A DNA stretch of 64,000 nt, from positions 1 through 64,000 of the forward strand of contig OENT01000043.1 of assembly GCA_900239685.1 (NCBI GenBank), written 5' to 3'. A program made the position numbers and the translations under genes. The notes under the pieces were generated by a model. That model saw only the letters and a list, made by a program, of their open reading frames with translations. It had not been told where the DNA came from and did no database searches. This stretch comes from Rotaria macrura. Lineage: Eukaryota > Rotifera > Eurotatoria > Philodinida > Philodinidae. Below, one piece after another: positions 40,095-52,820 of the stretch (position 1 is the stretch's first letter; the number at the start of each line of letters is the position of its first letter).

Positions 40095-41821
40095 TTAAAG
40101 ACCCTTATTGAAATAAATCCGGTCGGTTTCTTTCATTCCATCCTTTAATAATTTTTCTCGAAGCGTGGGATCCAATTTAGCCACAGCTAATGAACTCTTT
40201 TGAGGAAATAATGCGCAACACATCGGTGTTGTAAATGTTAGAAAGATGCCACATAGAACAATTTGTATAGGACTATTAATCCATGGACGTGCTCGCATAA
40301 ATGATTTTCGTTCAAGTTGATCCATAATGATCGGAGGAATGATCATGCCTGAAATGAAATCAAAACTCTTGTTAACATGAGAAGAACAGATTTAAGATTC
40401 ATACCTGGTATAGCCATGCCGATACGCGAAAGAACAACTTGAGTAATCGCTTTCTTCGCTGCCTCAGATGATTCTAAAATAAATGATGAAAAAAACCACA
40501 TAATAGTTCTCATAGATAGTCATCGTTATTTTTGCAAACTTCATCCACCTCCAACACGTTTTCCATCTTTATCGAATACTGCAATGCCATCACGAATTTC
40601 ATTCCATCGCATGAATGGTAAATTGACACAGTTAGCACCAGCTACAGCTGCGAATGGTACGAATCGTGCCATAATGGCTGGTAGTTTTGAAACAGCAGCT
40701 AATATAAATATGAATTATGTACATCGTTTGTTTATTCAAAACTGATATATAGATATAGCTTACCTTTAAGACCAAGTGCTGTAGCTGTTGCGGCCTAAAA
40801 ATTAATTAAAAACATATAGATCATCATAGAATAGATTAAAATAAAAATTGCATGATTTTTTTTTTGCCAATAAACTAATATCAAATCATGAGAATCTATC
40901 CTTTTTTTATTAGGCATACAAATACCGTCATAATTAGAAATATCTAGCTAACATAATCAAATGCTAGCAAACGATCAGATGACGTACAAACATGATAGAA
41001 CATTGCATGTACAATAATGATTAACTTTCCACAAAGAATATCACTTTTTAAACTTGAATTAGTTCTCAATACATTTGTTTCTAGATGAACAATAAAAATA
41101 ATGCATACTGTAGTTGCGACAGCGTAACTCTTCATTAGATCAGAATTTGTAATTGGTTTATCTCCACTACGGTTCGTATAGTTAACAATACTGTTAAACG
41201 ATTGATTGATAAATTGCCAGAAGACGATGGCTGGTGCTGTTTTATAGAACTAAAATCGTAAATAAATGTTTGTTATTTTCGAAAATCATTTTTGTTACTG
41301 TTAACATAAAGCCAGTAATTATCATGTTACATGGTACTATAAAAGAAGAAGAAGAAGCAGAAGAAGATGTGATTATTGGAAAAAGAAATAGATAAAAATC
41401 GAAACCTTGGGCTGACATTCGGCCAAGAATGAACATTTTCTCTGTAGTATCCGGATGATATGCACTATCATATAAATATTTTGCATTCCACAAACGGTCC
41501 ACAGTCATATCAGATCGTGAAAGAGTACCATGACGATAATTTTCAACGATTGTTTTCGCTATATACAATAGAACGAAATTAGACGTTTTCTTTTTAGTTT
41601 TTCTTAATTTGTACCTTCATCTAATTGCTGATTAGTAGCAAGAAGATTCAATGGATTCGTTGTAAGAAAGAAATGTTTTGCTAGTAAATCAACGAGATAA
41701 AATTAAATATAATACACATGACATAAATAGGAAATTAAAACAAACCTCGACCAGAATATGTTTCTTGATCGTATCGAGGATCTTCAATATTAATTTTCTT
41801 GTCACCTACTAATTCAGACAT
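40095..41821 (-). CDS. Sideroflexin, SFXN1/3 type
   Basis: Nine exons in phase (41821-41746, 41680-41615, 41558-41406, 41336-41299, 41249-41109, 40794-40764, 40698-40549, 40473-40405, 40348-40095) give 325 residues, the usual size. Diagnostic stretches are [15 protein letters not shown], the HPDT motif ([20 protein letters not shown]), [31 protein letters not shown] and the C-terminal CALFPQKSS followed by YFNKGL. Sideroflexins are multi-pass proteins of the mitochondrial inner membrane; SFXN1 and SFXN3 carry serine into mitochondria for one-carbon metabolism. It lies 176 bp downstream of JMJD6 and 247 bp upstream of PYROXD1, same strand. Confidence 0.93.
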
Positions 41822-41997
41822 GTTTGACTATCTTTAAAACTTTTGGCTAGTATAATCTACAAATACAAAGTAGCTAGTACCATGAAAAAACAAATTATCG
41901 TCACAGGCATAGCTTCTTGCTTTAACACAGTTTCTCCATGTTGCGTTTAACACAAAAAATATATGTATATGATAGGAATAACAAATAACAAGATTTA

Positions 41998-44428
41998 TTA
42001 AAGCGATGAAATACGTTGTTTTTTAGCTAGAGGTTCATCTCCTTGTTCCAATGTTGATTGACGTATGGTTCCTGCTGATTCTGTATCGCTGTCATCAGCA
42101 GAATCAGATGATGAATCAGCCGAGTCTGATGAGCTACTTGACGAAGAACTATCGGATCGTGGACCTATATCTGCATTCACATCGATTTTTTCCGTTAATC
42201 GAGCTAAATCTGGTCGACGACGTTTAAGACTTTCAAGAAATTTTTTCGACATTTTCGGTCGACTATGGATTACACGTGTCCATACCGTAGGAAAATTAAC
42301 CGATGAACAAAAATTGTGTGTTACAGCAACCGTGACATCCATATTGAGTACGACATGCCAATAACCACCTAATAATAAAGAATGATTTCCATGTTTACTT
42401 CATCCAAAAAAAAAAGGATCTAGAAAATATTGAATTCACTCATTCAGCGATTGATTTTACTCTCGTCCAATTTGCCATTACACTTTTTTATATTCTTCGA
42501 GCTAGAATTACTGTAAAAATGCAGGTGATCATAGTGAACTTCTGTTTTATTCGGTTCGGTAAGAAAACTTCGATAACACAAAGTTGATTCATACAAATGG
42601 ATTTATTGACGAGATTTTAGAGTGTCACTTACTGAGTTACACTGTCGGAGACTATTTAATAAACATCATCTTCATGAAAATTTGTTACATGCAGGAATAG
42701 TAAAGAAAAAGGAATTCACCACATTCTCACTTTCATCTGCGAATGGAATGAAGGCGAAGTGTGAACACTATTATTTCCGTAGGCGATCACTATATATTTT
42801 TAGAAATTTTAAATGCATTAACTAATGAATATATATACGTAGGTAGAAAAAGAAAGCGACTATTGAAAAATCCTTGTTAATAATCACTTTTTATTGGCAG
42901 TTTTATAATCGAAACAGAATAAGATTCAGCCATGATAAATAATTCTGGCCTCCAACATATTTCTTCAGATAATTAATATTTGTTAAAGTTTCAAGAAATA
43001 TTATTATTTCTTTTTTATTCACATGAGAAATCATTACATACATATTTTACTGGAAGAAACTACTCATTTTTTGAAAGGAGCAATGAAAATATATACATTT
43101 TAATATATAGTATTCAAATAGCTGTATGATTATTTTATTCTTTTCTGTAGTCGATATCAATATATGCGATTGAAACGAACGTAAACCTTGGACGATAAGA
43201 TTATTATAGTACATCTGGTCATACTTTCTTTTTGAATAATAGATTTATATTGTCAGTAGTTCTGGTGAAATATATATGATTAGACACTCAAATCGAAAAC
43301 AGTGTTCATATGAATTTTTTCGATTGTGTTATATTAATCGTATTCTTATTCATTCTTCAAATATGATAACAATAACTATGAACACAATCGCTCAATGGTT
43401 AATTAATCTTTATCACATAAAACACCCGACAATTATTATTCGCTATATATATATATATACTCGCATGATGAAATTTCTCACATGTTAATCTTGATTTAAA
43501 GACGAGAAACCTAGTATGCTAGTACTACTACTAACCAGGTACAAACATAACTTCACCAGGATGTTGTATGGCTTCAACACAAGCATATTCCTTTGGCCAT
43601 GAACTAAGTTGTGTTCGTGGATATATAACTTTAAACCATGTTATACCTTCATCTTTACTTTTTGATGACTCAGCCGATGTCGGTTTAAGTAAATGGCGTG
43701 GTGTTGATGGTGGAAATATACACCAACGTTTATGCCCCGATATAAGTGCATTCCATGCACTTGTGCCCAATGGATCAATCTGGAATATTCACAGATAATT
43801 TCATTTGTCATTTGATGGTTAACTTGATTTGAATAGATACGATGAGTAGAGTTAGACTTTATATTTAACTTACATGTATTCCGGTTCCAGAACGTTGTGG
43901 TCCAATACACCACCAACGGTAAGGTGGCCGACGATGTTCTCCAACAAGGCGAAATAGATCTTCAGAGAAATAATCTGGCACATCATAATCATCTAGAAGA
44001 CGTCTCTTTTTCGGATGTTCACCGAAACTTGATTCAAATAAGTACAATGGCGAATCATCATGATTGTTTAATGCATAGTCAAGGAAATATTTCAATTTTA
44101 ATTTCACTGATCGACCTTCGTCATCTTCGCCTACTTTAAATCTTTGATTACGATATTTTTTGCCTAATTTTGCTACAGTCCACTTGTCGAATGCTGGCCA
44201 ATCATCAATTAAATGTTGAATTATAACAGGTTTAGATGGACGTTCATATTTTTCAATAAAATCTTCACGCGTCATATTTCGAGCATCAATTCTTTCCAAT
44301 TGATCTTTACTACATGTTATAACATGACGATCATAGTAATAATTATTTTGTTGCCATTCATCTAATTTAAGTTCACTACGTGCTTTTAAACGTACATTAG
44401 ATATACGTTTCGATGTTCGAGGATTCAT
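41998..44428 (-). CDS. JMJD6: JmjC-domain arginine demethylase/lysyl hydroxylase JMJD6
   Basis: Three exons (44428-43874, 43779-43536, 42368-41998) give 389 residues (human 403). The JmjC iron site is intact: His185 and Asp187 in [15 protein letters not shown] and His271 in GGYWHVVLN, matching human His187, Asp189 and His273. Other landmarks are [45 protein letters not shown] and the poly-serine C-terminal tract typical of JMJD6. It is a nuclear Fe(II)/2-oxoglutarate oxygenase acting on splicing factors and other basic proteins. The start is the ATG 6 nt after a strong acceptor; an in-frame upstream ATG would sit inside the TRDMT1 3' end and is rejected. The second intron is 1.17 kb. AATAAA overlaps the stop codon. 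Confidence 0.95.
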
Positions 44429-44434
44429 GTTTAT

Positions 44435-44452
44435 CTGAAGAAGTAGAAAATA
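44435..44452 (-). promoter_or_regulatory. Putative trans-splice acceptor before JMJD6
   Basis: A pyrimidine tract ending TTCTACTTCTTCAG lies 6 nt before the JMJD6 ATG and 34 nt after the TRDMT1 stop. There is no AATAAA in the 58-bp gap. Spliced-leader addition is the simplest reading; cis-splicing from a donor inside TRDMT1 is the alternative. Confidence 0.5.
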
Positions 44453-44486
44453 ACAACGAAAAACAAAGAAAACATAGGCGAGAATT

Positions 44487-45539
44487 TTATGAGCGCTCGA
44501 AAAGATTTTCAAGTAAAACTCCAATAACAAAAACATTTAAACTGTTACCAAGTAATGAATATGCTTGACGAGTTGTAGTTTGTTCAGGAAAATGAAATTT
44601 CAATGGAAAACAATGTAAATTAGCTATTTCTTTTGGTGTAAAATATCGAATACGATCTGAGATTGTGCGAAATAGTGAACCGGTACCTTCAAAATATTTT
44701 CCATAGGATTTCGTAAAACATAAGGAACGTTTTGCATGACAAGTGATTTTATCACAGACATGTAAACTTCGTTGTAACTGTTTTTCATCTAATTCAAAAT
44801 CTAAATTTTCATTTGAAATTAGAAAATCATTAATAAACATTGCTTGATTAGGATCAATTAAAATTTCAGATGAATGACTACATTGATCAGTTATTTGATC
44901 ATTTTTATAAGATACATTCTCCTGTTGAGGAAAAGTTTTCGATGGAAATTGTTGACGAAGTTTTTCGTACAATCGTTCAAAATTCGATATTCGATTTTGA
45001 ATAGGAGATGAATAATTCTCAGTTGGTTTTTCTTCTTGCTTAGCAATAAGATAATATCGAAGACGGGAATTAGGTATGCCGAATTGAATTGGAGATAGAA
45101 GATACTGTCGATAATGGTAATTATTTGAGACGAGAGTATTTAATAATAATTCATGTGCTTGTGAATATTCAAAACCAGAAACATTTTCAAGTAGAATATA
45201 TTTCGGTTTTGATTGTAATTGTGGAAGTATTGTTTTCATTAAATAGACAAATCCAGTTGTACGTGCATCGTTCAAATCTTCTTGTTTACCTTGACGAGTA
45301 AATGGTTGACATGGAGGAGACATTAACCATAGATCGGCATGCCATTTTTCCCATTGCTTTAATGGTATGCCTTCAATTGTACGATTCATCATTGGAACAT
45401 CAGGGAAATTCGATGAATAAACTAGATTAGCTGTTGGATTTATATCGATGGCAGCGATCACTTCATAGTTCAGATCAGCTATGTCAAGAGCACAGTGCAT
45501 GCCACCAATACCACTAAACAGTTCGAGCACGCGTAACAT
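44487..45539 (-). CDS. TRDMT1: tRNA (cytosine-38-C5) methyltransferase, DNMT2
   Basis: An intronless 350-residue gene. Motif I is FSGIGGMHCALD (8-19), motif IV holds the catalytic Cys77 in PPCQPFTRQG, motif VI is ENV (119-121), motif VIII has RLRYY (159-163), the DNMT2-specific CFTKSYGKYFEGTGS lies at 274-288, and motif X is GNSLN (331-335). The enzyme methylates C38 of tRNA-Asp and related tRNAs in the cytoplasm. Length and motif order are normal. A TTTCTTTCAG acceptor lies 19 nt before the ATG. Its stop is 58 bp upstream of the JMJD6 start, so the two probably share a transcript. Confidence 0.95.
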   Translation of the reverse strand: MLRVLELFSGIGGMHCALDIADLNYEVIAAIDINPTANLVYSSNFPDVPMMNRTIEGIPLKQWEKWHADLWLMSPPCQPFTRQGKQEDLNDARTTGFVYLMKTILPQLQSKPKYILLENVSGFEYSQAHELLLNTLVSNNYHYRQYLLSPIQFGIPNSRLRYYLIAKQEEKPTENYSSPIQNRISNFERLYEKLRQQFPSKTFPQQENVSYKNDQITDQCSHSSEILIDPNQAMFINDFLISNENLDFELDEKQLQRSLHVCDKITCHAKRSLCFTKSYGKYFEGTGSLFRTISDRIRYFTPKEIANLHCFPLKFHFPEQTTTRQAYSLLGNSLNVFVIGVLLENLFERS

Positions 45540-48500
45540 TATTCGTTCAAATTATTATCTGAAAGAAAATGTGTTTTTAATAATGACAATGAATTGATCC
45601 TATTTTGATTCAATTATTTTCTCCGGTATAAAACAAATAGAACAACTGTTGTTTTCTAGTATGTGTGAATCAATTAGAGAGTTCTGTAAACAATTCTTGC
45701 GTTAAAATGTTTCAGTAGCGTTTTACACATACAGAACAAAATATTTGAGAATACAAGTTGATCAAGATTCCAAATTGTTTAAAATTAAGTAAAATATGTG
45801 ATCTGTAAGAATTCTGTAAAAGTTCCCTAAATGACTCGTTGATCTTGATTTAGCTTAATTCACTGTTGTTATTCACTACGATTTCATTTCATTTGTTTGT
45901 GTCAGTGCCGACTTGTAGGAATTGAAATCGGGAAGAGAATTTTTTCATCTATTACTGAATCTGTTTCATTTCGTAAGAATAGATATTTAAAAAGAGAATA
46001 AAAAAAATCTGTAGAACAAGACAATTAATTCAAATTGTAGTCGTAGCATCGTTCAGTCATAACTTAAATTGGTGTCATTGGTTTCAAATTTAAAAACGAA
46101 ATCACATTATAGAAATCGAGGGACATCATTGAGAAACAAAAGATATTCTAGAATATTTTAACAGAAGAACATTTACAAACATGAAAAGCTATTGTTTATA
46201 TCCGATTACGGTAAAACAAGAAAGAAGAAGGATTAAGATAATTATCTATATATTTCATCGAACACAATCAAAAAATATGAATGTTGCTATTAATATTTTA
46301 TTGATTAGAAATTCGCTAGATTCCAACATGAATATTGACTCGATTTTATTTTATGTGATTCTTAAATAAAATATCAAATATTCTTTTCCTGTGTGATAGT
46401 ATTAAAAATTTAGCTTCATGTTTTTTTTTTGAATAATTAAAAAAAGAAATCTACTGAATTGGAAAAAGACGTATATTTATATTTCTCTCGTATCTATCTC
46501 AAATGTGAGTAGATCATTTTTTATTGATTTAAAACTGGATACATGAGTGATTACTAGCATGGCTATGCAATTCTGAAGATAATTTTAGATTTATTGATAA
46601 CGCTTAATATTCTATGATAAAGATATTGCTCAGCTATCTTTTATAGTAAAAAAAAACGCAACAGAAATCCTTGATTCGACAAGATAAAAAACGTTTCGAT
46701 GTAAATCACATATAGATAATATGTTCTTGCCATGTGAGTTAATTTCCTTTGAGATCTCCTGTCTTTTCAGATCAACAACTAATTTTTGATTGTACGAACC
46801 GCTTAAGAAAATTCTCGACTAAATATAGAATCTCATTTGAGTCAGATTTGAACTTAATGAAGTAATCTCGTAGAAAACTTCAATCTATTCATGATAAACT
46901 ATAACGCTTATTACACACTTTATTAAAGAAAATTACATGAAGCTAATAAAAAGATTTCGGAAGTATATTTCATTTAACACTCGAAGGCTAATAAGAATTT
47001 TGATTAAATAGATTGAGATACATGAATGTAGCATTCATGCATTTTGCCGTATCAGCAATTAAACAACTATTTATTACTCATAAATTTCAATATTTTTACA
47101 TTACTTTACTTCCATTAACTACCAACATAATATTTGAGTTAAATCAATAATTCATATTTTTTTTGTAAATAAATCTGTGACAACGAAGAAAAATACGTGA
47201 GATTTTACTATACAAAAAAATAGAGTAGTTGTAGAAACGTTTTCATGTTAAACATTATGTATTTAATATGAAAGTTTGGTGTTCGTTTTCCGAATTTTTA
47301 AAATCAATATGTCAAATTTTGAAAAAATATTCATTACCTGAATAATCACTTCTAATATTTTTCATGATTTTTCTCACATTTGAACGATTCATATTTCTAT
47401 GAAACTTGTATCTAATATAATCAAGTTAGCTTTCGACATTAATTACTAATGTTGAGCATTGGCCAGTACAAGCTTATAAATTAAATAAACTAACAATCGA
47501 CTGAAGAATGATTTCAAAAGAACATGTAAGAAGAATTTAATTTTTACTTTTAGTCTCAAGCTGAATGAATTTTGAAATTTGTTGGCATGTGGGCGTGTCA
47601 CGCTGAAATATGGATCAGTTGAAAATAGATTTTGAAATTTCTTTCATTCCATTCTTCTAAAAAACATTCAAACAACAATAACAATCGAGAGTTTTTAAAT
47701 AAATGACTCAAAGTAACGTTATTTTTCTTCATACATACTCTGTTATTTCGTTACAACGTCAACATTATGGATTGGATTCTGCGTCTGTCTTTCATCATTA
47801 AGTTTCCTTTTGATGCAACGCACGACACCTCAAAAGAATCACATCATTACATAGGACGATAGGGACATCTATATTTACAAGCAATATCATAAATTCTACA
47901 TGGTAAATTTCGATGTCTTGACAAGGATTTTGAAGCATTCCGTAGGGTTCTAGTAAAAAGAATCGTAAAAAATGTTTACGTTGAATGTTTGATGAATACC
48001 TGATTTGAATTTTTATTACTTCTATGAACGAATTACGACTTTAACAAGAGTGATAGACCATGCTTGGTTCATGTTGGAATATCTCATACTTGTAGTCAGT
48101 GTTTCTAAAGACATAGATATATAAATGTATTAACAAAAAATGTACACAATAACTGTTACTCGTCAAATATTGGGTTTCTGAAAGTTCAGAAATATCCTAA
48201 TGAATCTTAGAATATTTTATTTCTATAATGTATGCAGTAATACGAATGTTTCAAATGAGAGCACAGTAAGCGTTGTCCTCCTTTCTTCTAATCATCCTTT
48301 AGCTTGTACGTGATCATTTTGATACACCAAATTCAAAGTGTACTAATAGCAAGTACGAAAAAGCACTGGACTTGTAATAAATATTGAGGCGTAGTCATAT
48401 TTTACGTTATATTGACAAAGTAGATCATTGATTTGTCACATTAGGTTGTCATTAGTAAAAAAAATACAAAAAATACTATTGAAATCGACTGTAAACATTC

Positions 48501-50652
48501 TAGGTCCTTCTCTGACACAACAGATCGAACTAATCTGGTATCTATCTTGTCAAAAAGAAGTTTTCATATAAATATGTATTGATCTTGATTTAGATACTAA
48601 CGATTGAACTGCTATGCTTAAATTAGTTAATGTCTAAACATTTCTTGCATTATCGATCCTTGCCAGTTTGAACAGTTGAAAAAGTTCAACATACATACTT
48701 GAATTTCGGAAACTAAATCACAGGTCAACCGATTCTCGATTGTTTTTGTCTCCCATTGATCTTGCTCGTGAATACATTTGAACTAGACATTTATATGTTA
48801 AAGCGTTTTTTTTTTGAAGATGTTCCAATCCCACATGTTTCCTACTATCCATCTACTGACCATATCTCTATAATGCTTAAGAAAACAATAAATATTCGAA
48901 TCGATCGGTTTTTCCCAGTCTATGTTTTTCACAATTCCTTTACTTTTACGAAAGCTCAATATTAGAGAACAAAAACTGCATAATTTTAACACGAAACGTT
49001 ATGATTATAAAGGTGGTATTCAACGAGTATCACCCTGGACAACACTGTGTAATCAGAAGAACATTAAAAGAATAGAAAACTAAGCGAACATGTTATTGAA
49101 ACTACACAGTGTAAATAAATTCATATAATAGGTTATTTAATAGCCACGGTTTCTTTTTCCATCGTAATCAATAGAAATTTACAGGTGCTTCGAGTGTGGG
49201 TATTGATGTGTGAGGGCGATTTTCTTTTCATCTACACTAACATCTATATACCCAGTTCTCCCTTCAGCTAAAGAGATGTAATAGTTCAAATCGCATGACG
49301 ACATGGATATTGTTTTCTATCAGAGCTGTTTATGCACACGTGATCTTATCGAATGACAAACAAACGATGCTGTGGCCTGTGAGAATTCTTCTGAAACACT
49401 GCAATTCCTCATCCGTAATAATGTTACAGGCCATATAATCTTAATAATACTAGCCTTTGCTGCTGGCAAGGAACTCAGGTAGGTTAATTCGACAAGAAAC
49501 ACTATTGATAAACATTCAGTGAATAAATATAATCAAAATGGTTCTCGTCTACCAAACTTGTCTTTATTCAATGAATACATTGTTACCAATGTATTCTTTG
49601 TAACATAAACCTTTGATTCAAACAGTATAGACTCATCCGAAATCCAAACCGTGACACATGTTAGACTATGTGGTTGTCACTGGAAATTTCAAACCAGTAT
49701 GCATGATATACGAATACAACGAGGTGCAGATCAAGTCAGTGGAATGGATCCTCATCCTTTACCTATTTCAGTTCTCATAAATGTGAAATGGCGCAATAAT
49801 TATAGCCATGGCTTATTGATTTGCTTTGATTACTTATTGTCAAACTTCTAATTCTGGCCTTTCTCTGAAACATTGCTTTTTTTTGTCAGAGGCTATTCTC
49901 GTTGACGTAGCTTTTTTTTCGTCATTCTAAACTATACTTCAGAAAAAAAGGTATTCCTACGAGGCACAAAGTTAAAATGTTGTCTATTCTTGTATCCATT
50001 GACATCATTTTTTTCTCTTTCCGTTTGAAACAAGTCATTTTACCATCACTCATCGGCATATCGAATTCTTGCTAAGTAACATTTACGTCAACATATCTTG
50101 GAAGTCTGTAAATAAGACAATCACCAGTTATCATTTACACGCGGGATAATAGCATAACTAGTCCTACACTGTACAAAAATATGATAATTCACTCTGTCTT
50201 AATGGTTGGGTGATACATAAAAAAAAACAATGTTTCAGACTTGAAAGCATTCATCTTTTTATTTGGCCATAGTGTTGGATGAAACTAAAATAATACATCA
50301 TCAGACTGAAATTCTCGTATTCAACAAAATACACAAGAACTTCATCGACATTCATTCTATTGATTGATATGGTATCGATCCACTAGTAAATCTGCTTTTA
50401 TGAGGAGTTGCATTGACTTTTTTGTCGCGATACTAGTGTGTGTATGGCATTTATTACTGTTTCCACATAGATATATGAAACAAACAAGCAATTATTTATT
50501 AATTATCGAATCACACGTCAACACAATCTTATTGGCTTGAAATATCAAAATAGAGCTGTTTTACACCCACACCGGCACACACACACACACACACACACAT
50601 GAATAAATATGAAAGACTCATAGGAGGCAATGAAAAGGTCCTTTTACTTGTT
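45540..50652. other. Gene-poor AT-rich stretch, about 5.1 kb
   Basis: It should include the TRDMT1 promoter and the protease 3' UTR. ORFs at 49320-49502 (minus) and 49651-49851 (plus) lie in a slightly less AT-rich patch (about 49140-49870), but neither resembles a known family and no splice chain was found. Confidence 0.4.
50576..50599. repeat. (CA)12 microsatellite
   Basis: Twelve CA units just 3' of the papain-family protease gene. Confidence 0.9.
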
Positions 50653-52271
50653 TCAACCAAGTATAGCAGTTGTCACTTGAGTATTAATACCACATGTACC
50701 TTTACCACGTAAAATACGAAAATAACCATGTTCACCCCAACTAGCACCCCAGCTATTTTTTACAATCCAATACGGTTTTGATCCTTCTTTTCCCCAACCA
50801 ACAAGAAGTACGGCATGATCAAGATTTTTCGGATTGCAAAAGACTGGATTGAAAATTCCTTTATGATAGAATTGTAATTGCTCAGCATTGAGTGCAACAG
50901 ACAATGGGCCAGTATTCATTAAAGCAGTCGCGATGGTTGTTTCATCCTTGAATTAATTAAAAACCACAAGTGAAATTTTCCCATTGAAACTAGTAACAAT
51001 ATTTTACCTCTTCAATTGCTTTCCAATCGACTACTTTGAGACCAGATACAAATTTTGTTGTGTCAAGTTTTGTTTCACAACTATCTTTGATGTAACAGAA
51101 TGGAATCGGAGGTCCACATAAAGTTTTATTATAGCCTGGAGCATTACATGGTTCACATGAATTTTTCAAACCAGCACAATAGGGATAACTTGTTTCGGAC
51201 TCCATGCCACCCTAATCAATTACGATTAGAATAAACTATTGAAAAAAGAAAGAAATTCATGTTTTACTTGTTGCATTAAATATTGAAAGCTAAGAAATGG
51301 CCATCCACCATATACACCACAATCAGCTTGTGATCTGAAACAAAATCTTCATATGATCTGTATTGTTAATTTGATAAATACGAACGTATCCGACTTTTGC
51401 ATTCCATCGCAGTCGACAACTTGTTCGACGGATAGATTTGTTAATGTTTTACTTTTTAAAGACCATTGACCTTCAACATTTTGAACAGTTGAAAAAGCCC
51501 AACATGTACCCACCGATCCTGCACAATGAAAACATAGTTTTAAAAAACATAAAATTTCCTCCTTATTTTTGATTTTATTTTTCTCACCTTGATCTTTGAC
51601 TGGTGTTACTGCATTGTGATCACGCCAATCAAATGAATCAGGTAAATCTTCTACAGCGGATATCTTCATATATCTATCCATAGATAAAAACAGACAAGTA
51701 TTCTAATAACATAACTGAGTTATACAAATATCAAGAACCTTGAACGTGAGTGTACAGGTGGTGCTTGAGAACGCATTAAAATTTTATTTCGAAATTCATC
51801 TTCTGTTAAATCGGCAAATTTATTCAATTCGAATGTCATGTCATGTCTTCAAACGTACGACCAATCATATATGAGATCAAGAAGAATATATAAATTACTC
51901 TACCCGTAAACTTCATTCATTTTTTGAACTTGAATATAATTCTCTTTAAAAATGCTCATTCGTTGTTGATATTCATCAAATGAGCCATATTCACGATCAC
52001 TATGATCAAGCCAATGTCTTCAGAACGAACACGAAAAACATGTTAAAATATTTTCGAAAACAAACAATGATTCGAATAATTCATACTTAAAAAGAATTTC
52101 TAAACGTCCGTCGGAAATATCATAACTAGAGGTGAAAAAAAAGAAAGACAACTATATTTTCAAAAACAAAAAATAGGATAGTGATAAAACTTACTTTTTT
52201 GTTAATGTAGCACAATTCAAAACAATAAGACATACGGCGATAGCCGTTCGAAAAAATAAAGTATCCTGCAT
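50653..52271 (-). CDS. Papain-family cysteine protease (cathepsin F/L-like)
   Basis: Nine exons in phase (52271-52195, 52125-52087, 52017-51904, 51846-51739, 51673-51588, 51518-51386, 51334-51268, 51211-51008, 50946-50653) give 373 residues: a signal peptide (about 1-22), an I29 inhibitory propeptide (about 36-95, with FELNKFADLTEDEF), then a mature C1 domain from about 122. Gln141, Cys147 (GTCWAFS), His320 (LDHAVLLVGWG) and Asn340 (YWIVKNSWG) make a complete active site. NVEGQWSLKSKTLTNLS resembles cathepsin F. Unusual is a Cys-rich insert at about 220-255 (six extra cysteines, including CEPC and CYIKDSC) not present in standard cathepsins. It probably acts in lysosome or gut. The ATG at 52271 is the first before the hydrophobic leader. 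Confidence 0.9.
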
Positions 52272-52820
52272 AAAGACAAAATCTGAAAATGAAGAAATAC
52301 TGTCGCATGTAGATTTCTTATCATTACTAAAACAATGATAAAGAGAATTCTCATGTCAGTTTCGTAAGAATATGCTCTCTATAGTTGAATTTGTTCTATG
52401 TTACAATTGTCAAAACGTATCGAATCATCAGCTACATGTAAATTAACTCATAAATAATTATATTTAAAAGTGTATTGAATAATGATGATTAACACGTAAC
52501 GAAGTACACGACACAGTTTATTTGTTCAACGAAAAAAATAACAATTTCAATAAATGACGTTATCCTACTCCAGTAAAAAATAATAGTCCCTAAGGTCAAA
52601 CAAATAAATGGTAAGATCTTGCATAATCGTTCGTCTGATCTTATACAAGATCAAACGAAAATTTTGGTCTCAAGATGAAGCCTTGCTCTTAGATTCTTGA
52701 AAACTTTTTACAAGACTTCATATCTGATTTAGTAATGTTTTTATAACGAAGCAAACATCGAGAATACAAAACATGATCTTTGAATGTTGAAGAAAACGTC
52801 AGAAAGCTATACTATTTTTT
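52272..52820. other. 5' flank of the protease gene
   Basis: 549 bp, AT-rich, expected to hold the protease promoter. No gene seen. Confidence 0.4.

Noticed and set aside
42065..42364. Plus-strand 99-codon ORF rich in Glu, Ser and Asp
   Set aside because: It is the antisense of the JMJD6 poly-serine C-terminal exon.
43568..44139. Plus-strand ORFs opposite JMJD6
   Set aside because: Shadows of the JMJD6 exons, which carry the JmjC iron ligands on the minus strand.
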